From Phascolomyces articulosus (taxonomy: Eukaryota > Mucoromycota > Mucoromycetes > Mucorales > Lichtheimiaceae), in assembly GCA_025677815.1 (NCBI GenBank), contig JAIXMP010000037.1, forward strand, positions 186,001-250,000: 64,000 bases of DNA, read 5' to 3'. Under the pieces are notes generated by a model. The model was not told the DNA's origin, made no database searches, and saw only the letters and a program-made list of their open reading frames with translations. Of this stretch, positions 11,254 to 24,597 are shown one piece after another (the first letter of the stretch is position 1; each line of letters begins with the position of its first letter). The position numbers and the translations under genes were made by a program.

Positions 11254-14092
11254 AGAAATAAAAAAGTACGTGACCTTATGTTTTATTATGCGACAAACAG
11301 CATCAACTATAAACCTTATTGTTAACTTTATTATTATTATTATTATTACGACCATCCTATATTATGCCTTTTGCTTTTTTAAAAAAAAGAAGAAAGAAAT
11401 TAAACCATATCTTAACCGATTGGTCCGTATATTTTGTGTAGCAATAGAGTGAGAGATAGATTTTATAGAATATAATATATAATCGATCAGCGAAATTGCG
11501 TCATATGACAGCCTATTTTATTATAATCATTCAATTCATTTTCGAAAAGAAAAAAAGAGGGACCGAGATTTCTGAAGAAAAAGCCTATCCACGGTTTTCT
11601 TGTTAAATAATAGCTTGTGTATATATGACGTACATGACATTGTTACTTGTTGAATGACCGTAACATGTGTTAAGAAGAATAAATATTTATATACAAATAG
11701 GATGCAAGTGTATTTTTCTTGTTGATAAAATAAATTAATGGGTAGCCAATGAATTGACGTTTATATCTCTCTGTTTCATCTGATGACATGATTTTTATTT
11801 TTGTATCAGAAGAAAGTACTATAAAATTGTTTATTTTTAAATATATTTTTAATGCCGAAGCATGAGGAGAATAAATAAAACAACAGCAACAATACTCCAT
11901 TTATATTTATCGCTTTCATACGTAGTTTATTATGAACGTGTTTTAATTATTTTATTGATTGTATCGATAATTACTTTTGAATATGTTAAAAAAGTTAGTA
12001 CATTAGCAAAAGAGTGGGCTAGATTTTCGTAAAACCCAAAATTTGGCTCTCCATCCAGCCGATCCCTCGGAGCAAAAAAAAAAAAAACTGAAGATTATTA
12101 ATATATCAAGTATCAAAATTGGCGGGTAATCAAAACAAGTATATGTATGCTCGAGTGAAGGTTTCTTTGAATAAAGCTCCAAATCCAAAGCATATTGTAA
12201 ATAGAGTTATCCCTCAGATTTGATTTAAGGAAGTGACGTTTTACTAAAAACTACAAAGTATCACCTTTTTTTTTTTTTTGGTATTTCTCCCGATAACAGT
12301 TTGAGATTTATGATGGCTATTAATCTACATATTTCCTTTTGATTATATATCTTACACTAAACAGCGCGTATATCATGTACCAATATGATTGGATTATACT
12401 ATCATGAGCATGATTTATTGGAGCGGATGCAACAAAAAGTATGAATACTCACCTTAGTTTAAATCGAGCAGAAGATCGTTGGAAACTCAATTCAGGTAAC
12501 GGTTCTGTATATTCCACGACTCTCGTTCTATTTTAGCGAGTTGTATCATTTTTCACGATTGTTCAACATATATTGTGACCATGAATGATTGATTACTCGT
12601 ATCTTCCGTGATTTCAAAGTATTGAGAAAGCAGTTAACAAAACGGAGGATGAAAGAACAATGAAGTTTATTGTCAATTGTGATTGTTATTAATAAAAAGT
12701 GTAACATCAAAAAATCAGTCAATGTAACATTTTCTTTGATCACAAAATGGTTGTTGTGTGGCGTTGAAGAGAGTTCTAAAGTGATACAAAGTACGATCAA
12801 TATGGAGTTAAACCTTGTTCTTCTTTATACTATTTGTATGACTGGTTACTAGAAAGAAAATCCTGCTTTTATCTACTATAGTAGACAGACATTTGTTCTA
12901 TTATACTTGTAATCACCGGTTGATTGACATGATACATAAATTTAATAACCCACCAAGTATGATAGTAATGAGGCGCAGTTTTATGAAAAGGAAGTTTCTT
13001 TTTGCAGCTCGAAAAAAAACAAACAATTGGGTGACAAAAGGAGAGAGAAAGGGAAAACTTTAATCTTGTAATACGTTTACCGAACTTTTCTTTTTTAAGG
13101 TCTGAACTATTATATATTTTTTATACTGAGCTTGACGGGTTACTTTTTATCCCAGTCGTATTAGTCTTATTACTACTGCGTACTGCTAGTCTATTATTAT
13201 CAAGGGTGAAGAGAGAGAGAAAGAGGAAGGGCGAGAAAATATATATTAAAAATACAGATAATAATAATTATAATTATAAAATTCCCTGGTCTTGTTCTCT
13301 CTCCCTTTCTCTTGTTACCCAGTCCAAATACCATATATTCTGGGATGGCTACTATATACTACTTGATCTATATTTCATTGGGGAGAAACTATAAAAAAAA
13401 AAGTGATTCGAAAAGAAGCATTCGTGCGTCATGTTGGATCGGGCGATTACTCTCTCTTTTTTTTATGTATTGAGAACCAGCCATCCTATGAGAGAGAGAA
13501 AGGAGAGAAAGAGGTATATATATATATACTTTACCTTTTTGGCGCGCAGAGAAAGAGAGAAAAAAATAAACACTCAAGCAGGGTGACGAGCATATGAGAT
13601 TTTTATGATGGATTGACGGAGGGAACGGGTCCATCCTCCACAACAACAACAACAACAAACAATTGTATCATTCGTTATATTTTTATATACACAAATACAC
13701 AAATAAATAAATAAAACCAGAGCAAACTCTTTTTTTTATATATACTTTGAAAGAATGTGTTTAAATACTGATATAATAAAATGGGATGATATGAAACGAA
13801 AAGAAAATGTACTATATGTAATATTATAAATATAAATATATAAACTGAAAACGAAGAAGAACAAAATACTACATGAAAGAAAAAAATAGAAATAGAAAGG
13901 GAGGGAAGAGTCCCCAAATGCGCGCGAAAAGGGAAAGAAAAAAAAGAAGGGGAATAATGATAAAACTTGTTGATATGTGTTTAGAGAGGTAGGAGGAGAA
14001 AGAAGAAGGGGAGGGGGGGAGACAGGAAAGATAGGAAATATAAATATTTATATAGATATATATATATATATATATATATACTTTTTTTTTAT
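11254..14092. other. Intergenic region with purine- and pyrimidine-rich tracts
   Basis: About 2.8 kb. AT-rich to about 13.0 kb, then GA- and CT-rich tracts (around 13200-13580 and 13970-14040) and an AT dinucleotide run (14056-14080). I see no gene with family support. Confidence 0.55.
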
Positions 14093-14779
14093 TTACCGTA
14101 CAGAAACGTCGTAATAATCAAACGTTGGTTGAAATGATGGATGAGAGTATTGAGAATATTGAATATGATATTGATGATGAGTATGTTGTTGTTGATGATG
14201 ATGATGACCTGTCACTGAATGACCTGATACAGGGTCAACGATACGAATAGCTCGAGACGTTCGCATTTCTTGTTGAGGTCTTGAAGAAGAGGATCCAAAG
14301 CTTGGCCATGATGGTATTTTATTATTTGGTACAGAGACTTGAGTCATTTTTACTGGATCAATAATAGGAATAGCTCGTGTATGAGACCCTGAAGAAGGTG
14401 ATGTACTTGGTGAGGATTGCGGTGATATCCGTTGTTGGATACGTTGACGATGTTCAATCACCTATCGTAGGATGGAAAATACCAAATAGAAAATATATAC
14501 CCAATGAGTTAAAAAAAAACCAATCATTTTATCCCCATGAATCGTATTGTTTCATTCATTTATATTGGAAGAAAAATAGAAAATAATACCTCATCAGAAC
14601 ATAATAGTGGACAAAAGTCATAATCATCATAGAAATTTCGAGCAAGCTCATGTTGGGTCTTGAATTGATCGAGTCTTATCACTGTAGACAAGAAAAGCTG
14701 AGGTTGGTATGGAGGGGATTTTTTTTATATGGATGAAACTTTGTCAATCACAAAGAAACTCCAACTTACTTGTCGCCAT
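14093..14779 (-). CDS. Small novel protein with eIF4E-binding-type and eIF4G-like motifs
   Basis: Three exons on the minus strand (14779-14770, 14681-14590, 14461-14093) give 156 residues. The first coding exon is only 10 nt. The N-terminal part is compact (IRLDQFKTQHELARNFYDDY). It contains YDFCPLL, which fits the eIF4E-binding consensus Y-x4-L-hydrophobic. The middle and end are Ser/Pro- and His/Gln-rich and hold two copies of one motif: RAIPIIDPVKMTQV and RAIRIVDPVSGHSV. These resemble a TIRIRDP-type segment in the N-terminal region of eIF4G (from memory). WPSFG sits between them. A cap-binding regulator (4E-BP-like) is a reasonable hypothesis; I do not recognise a named family. The gene itself is well supported by clean splice sites and frame continuity. 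Confidence 0.75.
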
Positions 14780-17659
14780 GGTTTTTGTGTGTATTGTATA
14801 TATGTGTTATGGATATGGATATGTACTTGTGCGTTTTTTTATTTTGGTTTCGAGTATGTTATTGTATATATAAATATTTTGTATCGATTGTATGTATAAG
14901 AATATGCTGTAATATATGAAAAAAGAAAAGAAGTGATTTTTTTTTGGATGGGATGAGAAAAATATATAAAAGAAAAACAAAGTAAAGAAGTGATAAGTAA
15001 GGAGAGAAGTGTTTGGATGAAGGGAGAAAGAAGAAGAGTAATAAAAAGAAAAATGGGTGGGGGGAAGTGTATATATATGTAAAATTTAACACACCTTTTT
15101 TTTTTGTATGCAGACTCAAACTCGACTCAGAGCCGCGGCGGAAAAATGCAACCAAAAATGAATGTTGCACAAAGTGCTTGTGCGCTTTTAGTTCACCAAA
15201 ATAAGTTTAGTTTAATTGGAATAGCCCTGGCCTATTTTTTTTATCGTTTTTGTGTATGTACAGGATTTCTCCTATGATCTCGCGTAGCTATGTTGTTAAT
15301 TTGGTGTATGGTGAATTATACCTTGCAGTTTGATTCTTTGATAGTGCATTGCTATAGATAATACAGTGTTAAAGAAGTTGAGTAGAAACTGATTTATTTG
15401 TTGCCAGTACGATATTAAATGTTCAACGCCAAAATTTAGAAAAAGGTAGTGTCCAGCGTCACTTGAAAAAAACCCCCCATCCGCGAAATCATAGAAAAAA
15501 TCCTGTATATGTGCTCAGATGATCCCAAACAACCAGGAAAGTAGTTGTTCTTTTCTTTTTTCGTATCATTGTTTTTTTTCTCTTCTTTTCTATATTGATT
15601 TATTGAAGTAGTGATCTATATGTATGTATATATATATGATAAATGGATGAGTGTGTCAGTAAGATACGTATACCAATAAATAGTATATTAAGTATTTTAT
15701 ATTTTTTAAGGAGAAATAAAAAGAGTATAGAGTTGGTTGTGTAACTATTTTATATAAAATATAAGTAAAAGAAAATGGCATACTTCTTTCAATAATAATA
15801 GTAATAATAATAATTTGGCCCTCTTAATATCATTCCTTTCTATATGTCATCATTATCTTATTATTACCATTCATTACAAATGACCCCTCTCTCCCTTAAT
15901 ACCCATCCCTCATCTTCCTTTTTATGTATAAAAAGAAAAGTATTCTTATAAAAGTTCATACCCTTAAAAGACATATGGAGCAATCGAGATGATGTTGTAC
16001 GTAACCTGATTTATAATAATAGGCTACTAGTGTATAAAAGGACAGATGTCCAATAGAACATCTCTCTTATTTCTTTTTTATCTTCGCTCATGTGAACAAA
16101 TTAGGCAGCTGAATGAAAAATTTATTATTGTTCATTATTGTAGATAAAACCGATCTTCTTTCTATATATTCTTACCTAAAAGATTGTATATTTCAATACC
16201 TTGATGATGATCCTCTCATCTAGCTATCCATCCATAGATTCATTATAAAGTGAAATAAAAAAGTAATCTTTATCTCCACCGCAGTAGGGTTATATATAGT
16301 CTAGATTATGATTAATAAAAAAAAAGTGGGACTAACTATTTTCCATTGTGTGTAAAGGTAGTACCAATTTTGATCATTGTTTCACCAGTCAATATTATCC
16401 GTTTCGTAATTATGAAAAAACCAAAGGGAGGGTTGACATTTTATAAATAACCCTTACTTCTCGTTGCTTGTTGGACTATTACCATAATAACGTAAATGAA
16501 CTTCATCTTCTTTCTTATAATAATGATCCTAGTACAGAAAAAAAGTCATATAAAAAATTGAGCATATCTTTTGGAGTATTCATTTTACTTCATTACATAC
16601 AAGGAGTTCAACTTGAATTTACTTTTATGTATACAAAAAGATCTTGTGTGCTTTTTATATGATTGTTGATGACCATTTGACAACTGTTGTCATCAACACT
16701 TTTATATAATCCTGGCTTGTTTGAAATATAAAAAGCTTTTAATGAATGAATACATGGTTTCAGATGAAAATTTCCTTTTCAAATACCACGTAGTGCTCTT
16801 TTTTTGTGAGGCTATGCAAATGGCATGATTTGTATAACCATTCTTATTTTTATTATGTGCTTTTTCTATAGAGTCTGTGAAAAAAAAAAGAAAAAGACAC
16901 GGGTGAGACAGTTTAATTTTGTTATGAGTGATCCACTTTTAAAGCTTGTCCTTGGAATAAAATCTTGAATGGCTGTCAAAAGTAAAAGTGTCATCTCTTA
17001 TTACTCTGTGTATGTGTCGTTCTGTCAGAAATCGTATAGTTTTATTAAAATTAATTACACACACAACATGAACCTGTCTGTACGTCGTCAATATTTTGCC
17101 GTGATGAGTTACTCGACAAAAAAGCAGGTTGCACTAAAATATGCATGATAGGGTTGCAGATCAACATCTCGCTTTGTAGTAGGAACGAAAACGTGCTGTA
17201 GGCTAGGTCGCAAAGTTATATAGAGTTTGTGTGTTAACCCCGCACCTGTTGATTTACCATTCATGGATTTTCTTTTTTTATCCTTCAAATTTTGGGGTTA
17301 AACGGGGGTGAAAGAGAAGATACCATATATTATTATCATATAGAATAGATTGGACTATGACTATAAACTTGATATAATTATTATTATTATATTACTTTTA
17401 TATTATTATTAATTGTATTATAATAACTTGAAGCTGAAAGTAGTAATAATATAATAAAATATATAATATTGCCATTACGAAAAAAAAATACTGATGCATT
17501 AGGGAGTATGTATATTATTCTCTCCCCTATTGTGTCATTTCATCAAGAGAGGTAATAATCAACTGACCCTCACAGCCATCCAAAAACAAAAAATAAATGA
17601 GAATTTAGTGGTTTTTACAACAAATCATTTATATAAATTACAAATAACTCTTTTTTATT
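14780..17659. other. Intergenic region upstream of the small novel gene
   Basis: About 2.9 kb. A GC-rich patch (15118-15185, containing CCGCGGCGG) lies about 350 bases before the start of the 14.1-14.8 kb gene and may be its promoter. The rest is AT-rich and simple-sequence DNA, with no supportable gene. Confidence 0.5.
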
Positions 17660-18575
17660 TTAGTTGATAGCTTCTCGGAAAGAAACTAATTTTTCACCTT
17701 TTACTTGACCTACAAAACAACAATCAATTAATATAAGTCATCGAATTATATATATATATATATATATATAAGAGAGAGAGAGAATTCAAATGAATTTTCA
17801 CACTTACTGTCTTTTTCAACAATATATTCACCCGCAACATCACAATCTTTAAGAACAGCCTTTTCCAATACTTTAGCATTATTACAAATAACACATCCAT
17901 CTACCTTGGCACTATTTTTTTTAGAAAAAAAAACATGAGTGAATGGATCTTATAAAAAGAGAAAAAGAATAAAACCCTAAAAATAAGAGGAGGTTATCGA
18001 GAAAACTTACTTGTCAGCAATAACGACATGATCCATAATAACGGAATTGGCAATTTTTACATTCTTGCCAATAATACAATGAGCACCCACACATGATTTC
18101 TTGACTGATGATCTTTCATCAATCTTTGTATGTTCACCAATGATAGAATCATTGCCTACTTGTGTCTTGGGTGCCACTTCTGCACTGGATGGTACACGTG
18201 TGATAGAAGCACCTTGTTTGGATTCCTAATTATTATTTTAATTTTTAGTATGTCACAGCATAAGGGATATACCCACTCTTTCTCCCTTCTATCTATCGAC
18301 CAAAAAAAATCCTTACATGACGATTGAGATCATTATAACCAGGAATGGTATTACCACGTCCACAAAATCCTCCACGATAGACAAAAGCGCGTGTGGTAAC
18401 AGGGCTTTTAAAGTTGGATCGTGTTGGATCGGGTGAAAATTGATTATCTTCGATATCTTCAGATAATGTGGTGGAAAGAGATAATGCGGTACTAAACAAG
18501 GATTTTTGTACAGATGCATCTAATATAGAAAAATCACCCCAATGTATGAAAAACAACATGAGAGGTATATTTCAA

Positions 18576-18608
<33 letters not shown>

Positions 18609-20039
18609 CCTTTCCCTTTTGTTTGAATTATCCAACTTACAGGTTTTTACATTTTCACGTTCTACCATCTTCTTTTGATATTGACATTTCACAAGCATAG
18701 GGATTAAGTCCTCCGATATACTTGAAATATTTTCCTTGTCTGCCACCATATCAAGCACCCATCGTTTAAAAATATATAAGTGAGCATCATTTAAGTTTGT
18801 ATGTACTCGAACACGAGGGAACCTAAAAAAAACCATTTATATATATATTCATTCCTGATCAGTCTCGTTTTTTCCATTTTTCATCCACAATTTTGTTTCT
18901 CCTTTTTCCACGATATATAAACGAATATTTACTTGTTCAGTAAAGACATGCGCATCGAGAAATCTTCATCATCAAATCGTCGTACTTTATATACTAAAGA
19001 GGATTGAATCGGATCTATACCAACATAAGGTGCAAGGCCTAAAATATATGTATATATCCATGGTGTTAGATAATCACTTTCACCTTTTTCTTATTTTCTC
19101 GGTTTATATATATATATATATATATATAATCCAATCTCATACCATCCTCTTTTCCACTCTCTGATAAATTTGATTCATAAAACAAAGCAGTCATAGTTGG
19201 ATCTTCCACACGGTGAATGTCTAAAATATCTCTTGGGTTCAAATCCGTAATAAGATCGCAAGGTACAACAATAAAATCACGCTATTGAATATATAAAAAA
19301 AAAACTTGAGGATAAATCTCACCATTGTCTATCCCAATACCAGTCGCTCACGAACACACATCCTATAGTTATTACCTCTATCTTATCCTTAATCGATCGT
19401 AATGCATCAGCAGAACCGAAATCTTCGTCCACAGCAACCACATTACAATGAACACTTCCTTGGTATCCACGTGCAATATATGCTGATAATTTTTGGTGAG
19501 CTGTTCCAGACGATTGCACCAACAAAATGGCATCTAGATTGTAAAATAAAGTATAGGTCGAGTATAGAGTTATTTGAATTTGAAAAATAAAAATGTATCA
19601 TTGTTTTCGTTATCGTTCGTTCGTTCGTTCGTTCGTCGTTATAGTTATTGTTGTTGTCATGAGGGGAGAGGGAGGATTTCCATTCTCTACTCGATCCATA
19701 AAAAACGAAATATTTTACCATGAATACCAGCTTTTTCAAGCCAATCTAATGTATATGAAATGATAGGTTTGTTGGCGACAGGTAATAATGCTTTGGGTAC
19801 ATTATCTTCTTCTGAAATGGGATATAAGCTATATAGGCATTGCGATCCCCCCCCCAATGTTTAATTTTATCCAATTAATCGATCCAGTTGATTTGTTGTT
19901 TTTTGTTTGTTTCGGTTTTTCATTGGCAAGTTTACATTGCAGTTCATTATTAAACTTACCGATTGGTACTTCCATAACCGGCGAGAACGACGGCTTGGAA
20001 TTCAGAAAGTTTATGATGTCGCGTCTTTTCGAACAACAT
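17660..20039 (-). CDS. GCD1: Translation initiation factor eIF2B subunit gamma
   Basis: Ten exons on the minus strand (20039-19960, 19828-19719, 19533-19376, 19281-19143, 19038-18933, 18822-18641, 18519-18317, 18225-18011, 17911-17808, 17709-17660) give 448 residues. The N-terminal nucleotidyltransferase-like domain starts FQAVVLAGYGSTNRLYP and continues EEDNVPKALLPVANKP, YTLDWLEKAGIHDAILLVQ, then DFIVVPCDLITD. The C-terminal half has left-handed beta-helix hexapeptides (TQVGNDSIIGEHTKI, VGAHCIIGKNVKI, NAKVDGCVICNNA). Together with eIF2B epsilon this subunit forms the catalytic core that exchanges GDP for GTP on eIF2 in the cytosol and sets the integrated stress (GCN) response. The order and length match eIF2B gamma rather than epsilon, which has a C-terminal W2 domain that is absent here. 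Intron 2 carries a TTCG tetranucleotide run. Confidence 0.93.
19614..19637. repeat. TTCG tetranucleotide microsatellite in an eIF2B gamma intron
   Basis: About five to six TTCG/GTTC units lie within the second intron of the eIF2B gamma gene. Confidence 0.8.
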
Positions 20040-23000
20040 GGAAGGTTTTTTTTTTTTTTGAAAAAATAGAGGTGGGTTGTCAAAAAAAAAAATGTTTCGC
20101 GTTATGTGTTCGAAGAAGTGATTACATTTCCCCGAAATTTTTTTTTCTTCATGTATAAATGCGTCAGTCTGACTGACTGACTCATTTGCCATTAAGTGAT
20201 ACGCCGCATGACTTAGGTAGGTAATGCCCCCCTTTTGTTGCTGTTAATTTACTTTGATAATGCTATCAGATCATTATTATTGATAAATGAATTATGGACA
20301 ACAAAACCTTTTGGATGATGATAAAGTGTTGGACGTGGGGATCATCTATAGCGACGGCCTATGATCAAAGGAAAAAAAAAAGCTGACTAGACTAAATCAA
20401 GGAAAAAGTTTATGATGATTCTCTAGTATGTCATTTTTAAAATATTGTTTATTGCTAAAAGTTTTAGTCGTCGAAACCAACAGCCTTTCAATAATATATA
20501 TATACTTTTTTTGTTAATGGGCCAAAATAGAGTGAATAAGAATAATTACAATAATATTTTTATTTTTTTTAAAAGAAATGCAACAGAGTATTGTTGCTTA
20601 AGTATTCATCAAGTAACGTGCGGTAATAATTTGTTCTAGCGTTTTCCTATCTACTGCTGCGTGTATAACTCCCGTACCTTTAGTTTTTTTTTTTTTTTGG
20701 TTCTAGTGTATTCTAATATGATGGGTTTTTTTTTAAAAAAAAATATGCACATGGAAAAATAAAGAGACCTTTTCATTTTATTATAATGAATCTATATCTT
20801 TTTTAAATTTCTTGTTTTTTCTGTTGATAAGATGGATAAACTAAATCAATTCAATCTAGATACAAACATATATTCATAGAAAACATTAGCAGATAGAACT
20901 ATATATATAATTATTGGCATAGGACAGCTATAAATGTATATAGCGTAAATAGCAAATCAGCAAGAAAGGTAAAACTATCAAGGCTCAAGGGTAACGTTGT
21001 TGTTGATGCTTGTTCTAAAAAAGTTTAAAAGTTTTTAGTTGAAATTACAAGGACACTCACGTTCCGCGTTTATCTCCCACCTCCTTCCTCATTTCTTGAT
21101 TGTCACCCATCCACATATAAAACACTGTTTTCTTCTATATATATACTAACTATCATGAATTTGATGAGTGTCACCAAGGAGATCTATATAATATGATATT
21201 TTTATTTGTTCTACCAAAAAACCAAGTATTTATTATATTATTCTTGTTATATACTATAAAGATTGGATGATTGAATGTCTCAAGGGTGTATTTATAAATT
21301 ATTATAGTTATAGGCTTGAAATATACTTTTTCCACTTTTACCCCGCGTGCCATTGCAGCAGCTTAAATAAAGATATAACACGAATAAAAACTTTACCATA
21401 GTTTTGGTGAAAAAAAAAAAAAACTGCTAAGCCCTTCTTGTAAGACCCGCTGCTGTTGTATATATAATCTAGGAGTCAACGCGGCAGAGAGGGGGGAAGG
21501 AGGGGAGGAAAGAATGATTATTTTATTCTATAAAAATCAGAGGGTTGGTCCTCCTTCGTTTTATATATACATATTCATGTAATAAAGGAGAATGAGAGAG
21601 TGCCGGTGGTCTTTTTTTATATATTATAGCTAATTACTTTTTTTTTACGGGAAGCAAAAAGAATGCATAGAAGTAAATCAATGACGTTATATCCATATAT
21701 AGGAATTTAGCTAAAGGATCACCAAATGTTTTGTTTATTTGGCATTCTAGGTAGGATTTCATTCTATATAACATAAAGAAAGGTAAAAAAAAAGGTGTCA
21801 TTGTACTATATCCATTTGTTTTTTAAGATACTTATTCATTCATAATACATAATGAAAATAAATGATATGTAACATGTCGCCGAAAAAGAAAGACCGTGTT
21901 TCAAAAAAAAAGACCCTCAAATTAATACTTTACATTGACGGTTTTGAGAGAAAGAAAATACCATCATAAAGGGTTATGATTATGGAGACAGAGAAAAAGT
22001 GCCGACGATATAATCATCCTTTGAACATATTTTATTATTATAAAGTCATTATATGCATCAAAAAAAAGTGGACTGCTGTATATCTCACATCTGCAGGTAA
22101 ATCGGTTCTTCTTTTTTTTTAATCATACTCGTAACCTGATAATACATAATAACTGTGTAATGTCGATGATAGATGATACTATAGATTTCTATGCATATGT
22201 ACGCCGCAGAGAGATAAAAACAGAGAATCTAGATTAGTTTAACTTTATGATCCAATCATTTTTATCAAAAAACCTCTTTTCGCACCCTCCTTTTATTTGA
22301 AATTAAGGAGAATAGGTTAGAGATAAAATATTTACAACAACAGAAAGATGACCCAATTTATTGGGTACATAAGTGGTAATAATAATTATACCAGTCTTCT
22401 ATGATTTTTAATGGATGAAGAATATCACCGCTATTACTATAAAACGTGTGATAATAATAGTAGAATCAATCCCATGATGGTTGCACAGAAGAGAGGATAT
22501 AGATTTCCGAAGAAAATGAGATGTATCATACTTTGTTCATATCGTAAAATAAACTTAACATTCATGTTTATTTATACAACAACATGGAGTCTATTTGTAT
22601 AAACACTTTTTTTACGTTGCGAATTGTTGTTATTACTGCACAATCCAAATTTATTATTGAATAACAACGTTCCGTTTTAACGTACTATTCTCACTCGACT
22701 CTTGGATTATTATACTTGGAAAATAAGAAAATTACACATATGTTGTTGCATAAATATTATAAAAATGAATTAAAAATCCTGGATAATGATTCTCCTTTTT
22801 ATTTTTGTTGAACAAGGAGATGGTTCATATATTATGGGCGTGGTTGAATAAGTGGTTGAAAAAAAGAAGCAATATAACGTATTATTATTATCTTGGAATA
22901 GTAAGGAAAAGTACATGGCGTTTTTTATTCATGATTTTTTTTTGGGTATGTTGATTGATTGAATTATTATAACCACTTGTAATTTGAATGAGTTTATGTG

Positions 23001-23439
23001 TGTGATGTGTTGGTAAATAAAGATATGCATACTTTTTTATTTATATACAAAACTAACGAAAAGAATCTGTGCGAGCAAACGGAAGGTTCGGAAATTCCGA
23101 TAAACAGAAACCATGATGAAAAAGAAACAATATGGGTCTCACAACAATGTCACAACGACACCTATTGTGAAATAGACATATGGCTGATATTATTCTTAAA
23201 TTCATTGATTGGATCGTGAGACGTTATGCAAAATGTTATAGTGACACATTTGTTCTAATAGGATCTATCGAGAACAACAATTTTCTTTGTTTATAATATA
23301 AGCCCATCATAGTAGAGTATAAAACGTCACTCATATCGTAATATAACAATAGTAATAGGTAAATGATATTGCATTATATATAATAATAATAATGATAATA
23401 ATAATAAATAATTTATTGATGCTTTCTTTTTTTTTAAGT
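20040..23439. other. Intergenic region between eIF2B gamma and the zinc-finger gene
   Basis: About 3.4 kb. The eIF2B gamma promoter region lies at about 20040-20230 and includes TGACTCA. Many A/T runs; no open frame with family-like composition. I see nothing else to annotate. Confidence 0.55.
20178..20184. promoter_or_regulatory. Gcn4/AP-1-type site TGACTCA upstream of eIF2B gamma
   Basis: TGACTCA, preceded by overlapping TGAC repeats, lies about 140 bases upstream of the eIF2B gamma start codon. It matches the binding site of Gcn4-type bZIP factors. One seven-base match could be chance. Confidence 0.35.
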
Positions 23440-24165
23440 TTATATCCATTGTGTGATAGGATCTATAGAATGACTTGATACGGATCCAACAGAAGGATTG
23501 TCAAAGGATGTCGAATAATCTGGTGTTACAGGAGGATTACAATCATTGAAAGAGAAATGAGATACGGAGGGGGATGAAGAAGATGGTAGTACTGGTGGGA
23601 TATATAAAGAACCTGTAGAACGTTGCAAATCCAATGGAGGTGAGGATGAACCTGAGGAGGATGGAGGTGTATTCATATGAGCTGGGCTGACATAGACAAA
23701 AGGATCTTGTGGATCAATAAAGTTAAATTCTTCACATAATTTCCATGATGTAGAGGAAGATGAGGATGCAGATGAAGAAAATATGGAATCTGTGATTCCT
23801 GTAATATCAATAGGTAGTGTTGTACTTGTAGTGGTTGTGGTGGAGATAGGTGTAATAGGTGATGATAATGAAACAGCATAAGAAGAATGTGTAGTTGGGG
23901 TCATAGTAGAAGTTGTTGTATCAATATTTTGAAGCATAGTAGAATAACTTTGATGTAAATATGCTGGAGAAGGAGGTGGTGGTGATGTTGTTGTGGTGGT
24001 AGTGATATGATTTAATTGTCCACGTTGTTCAGCAAGTTGACAAACGCGCATCAGTCGTTCTTTATGCGACATTCGACTCTTGGGTCCTTCTTTTTTGGGT
24101 TGATGTACCTTGAAATGTCGTCTTAAATTACTAATGACAGCAAACCGTTTATAACAACCTGGACT

Positions 24166-24219
<54 letters not shown>

Positions 24220-24597
24220 CAGTAAGTATATACTGGAGAGCAAATCACTTTTTCTCATATTATATTGCCATTTTTTTTTTTAAAAAAAATAGACATTTAA
24301 ATCATCATACATATGACATTGAAAAGGTTTCTCGCCTGTATGCGTGTAAATATGAGGGGTCAAAGCACTGGGTTTGGCAAAACTCTTGCAACAATAGGAG
24401 CATTTGTAACGTTTCTTGATTGGCTTGCGAAGATGACACTGACCACTTCCTTTCTTCTTTTGTTGCTGAGAATGACCTTGACCATGATTCTTTGAAGTAT
24501 TTGTATTCAACATACGCGTCGTGGATTTGGAGAAATCAAGATTTAATGTAAAAGTAGTAGTGGTATTATCTTTTGTTTTTGTAGTAGTGAAATTCAT
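23440..24597 (-). CDS. C2H2 zinc-finger transcription factor, two fingers
   Basis: Two exons on the minus strand (24597-24311 and 24163-23440) give 336 residues. Finger 1 is [20 protein letters not shown] followed by YTH (C-x2-C-x12-H-x3-H), then the TGEKPF linker. Finger 2 is split by the intron: FQCHIPGCYKRF followed by [13 protein letters not shown] (C-x4-C-x12-H-x3-H). The spliced frame is confirmed because only it restores both Cys of finger 2. A basic stretch follows ([19 protein letters not shown]). The long C-terminal region is rich in Thr, Ser and Pro, typical of an activation region, and ends PITQWI. It should be a nuclear DNA-binding regulator; targets unknown. An in-frame ATG at 24735 would add a hydrophobic, low-complexity leader, so the ATG at 24597 ([10 protein letters not shown]) is preferred. 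The intron contains a long AAT microsatellite next to the acceptor. Confidence 0.88.
24166..24216. repeat. (AAT)n microsatellite abutting a splice acceptor
   Basis: About 16 AAT units (ATT on the coding strand) fill the 3' part of the only intron of the zinc-finger gene, up to the CAG acceptor. Confidence 0.9.

Noticed and set aside
14859..15170. 103-codon minus-strand open frame
   Set aside because: Composition is homopolymer- and repeat-derived (Phe, Leu, Ser runs) with no motif; it lies in the upstream region of the 14.1 kb gene.
24164..24258. Open frame with a run of about 16 Tyr before finger 2
   Set aside because: It is the ATT repeat of the intron read as codons; splicing restores a standard C2H2 finger.
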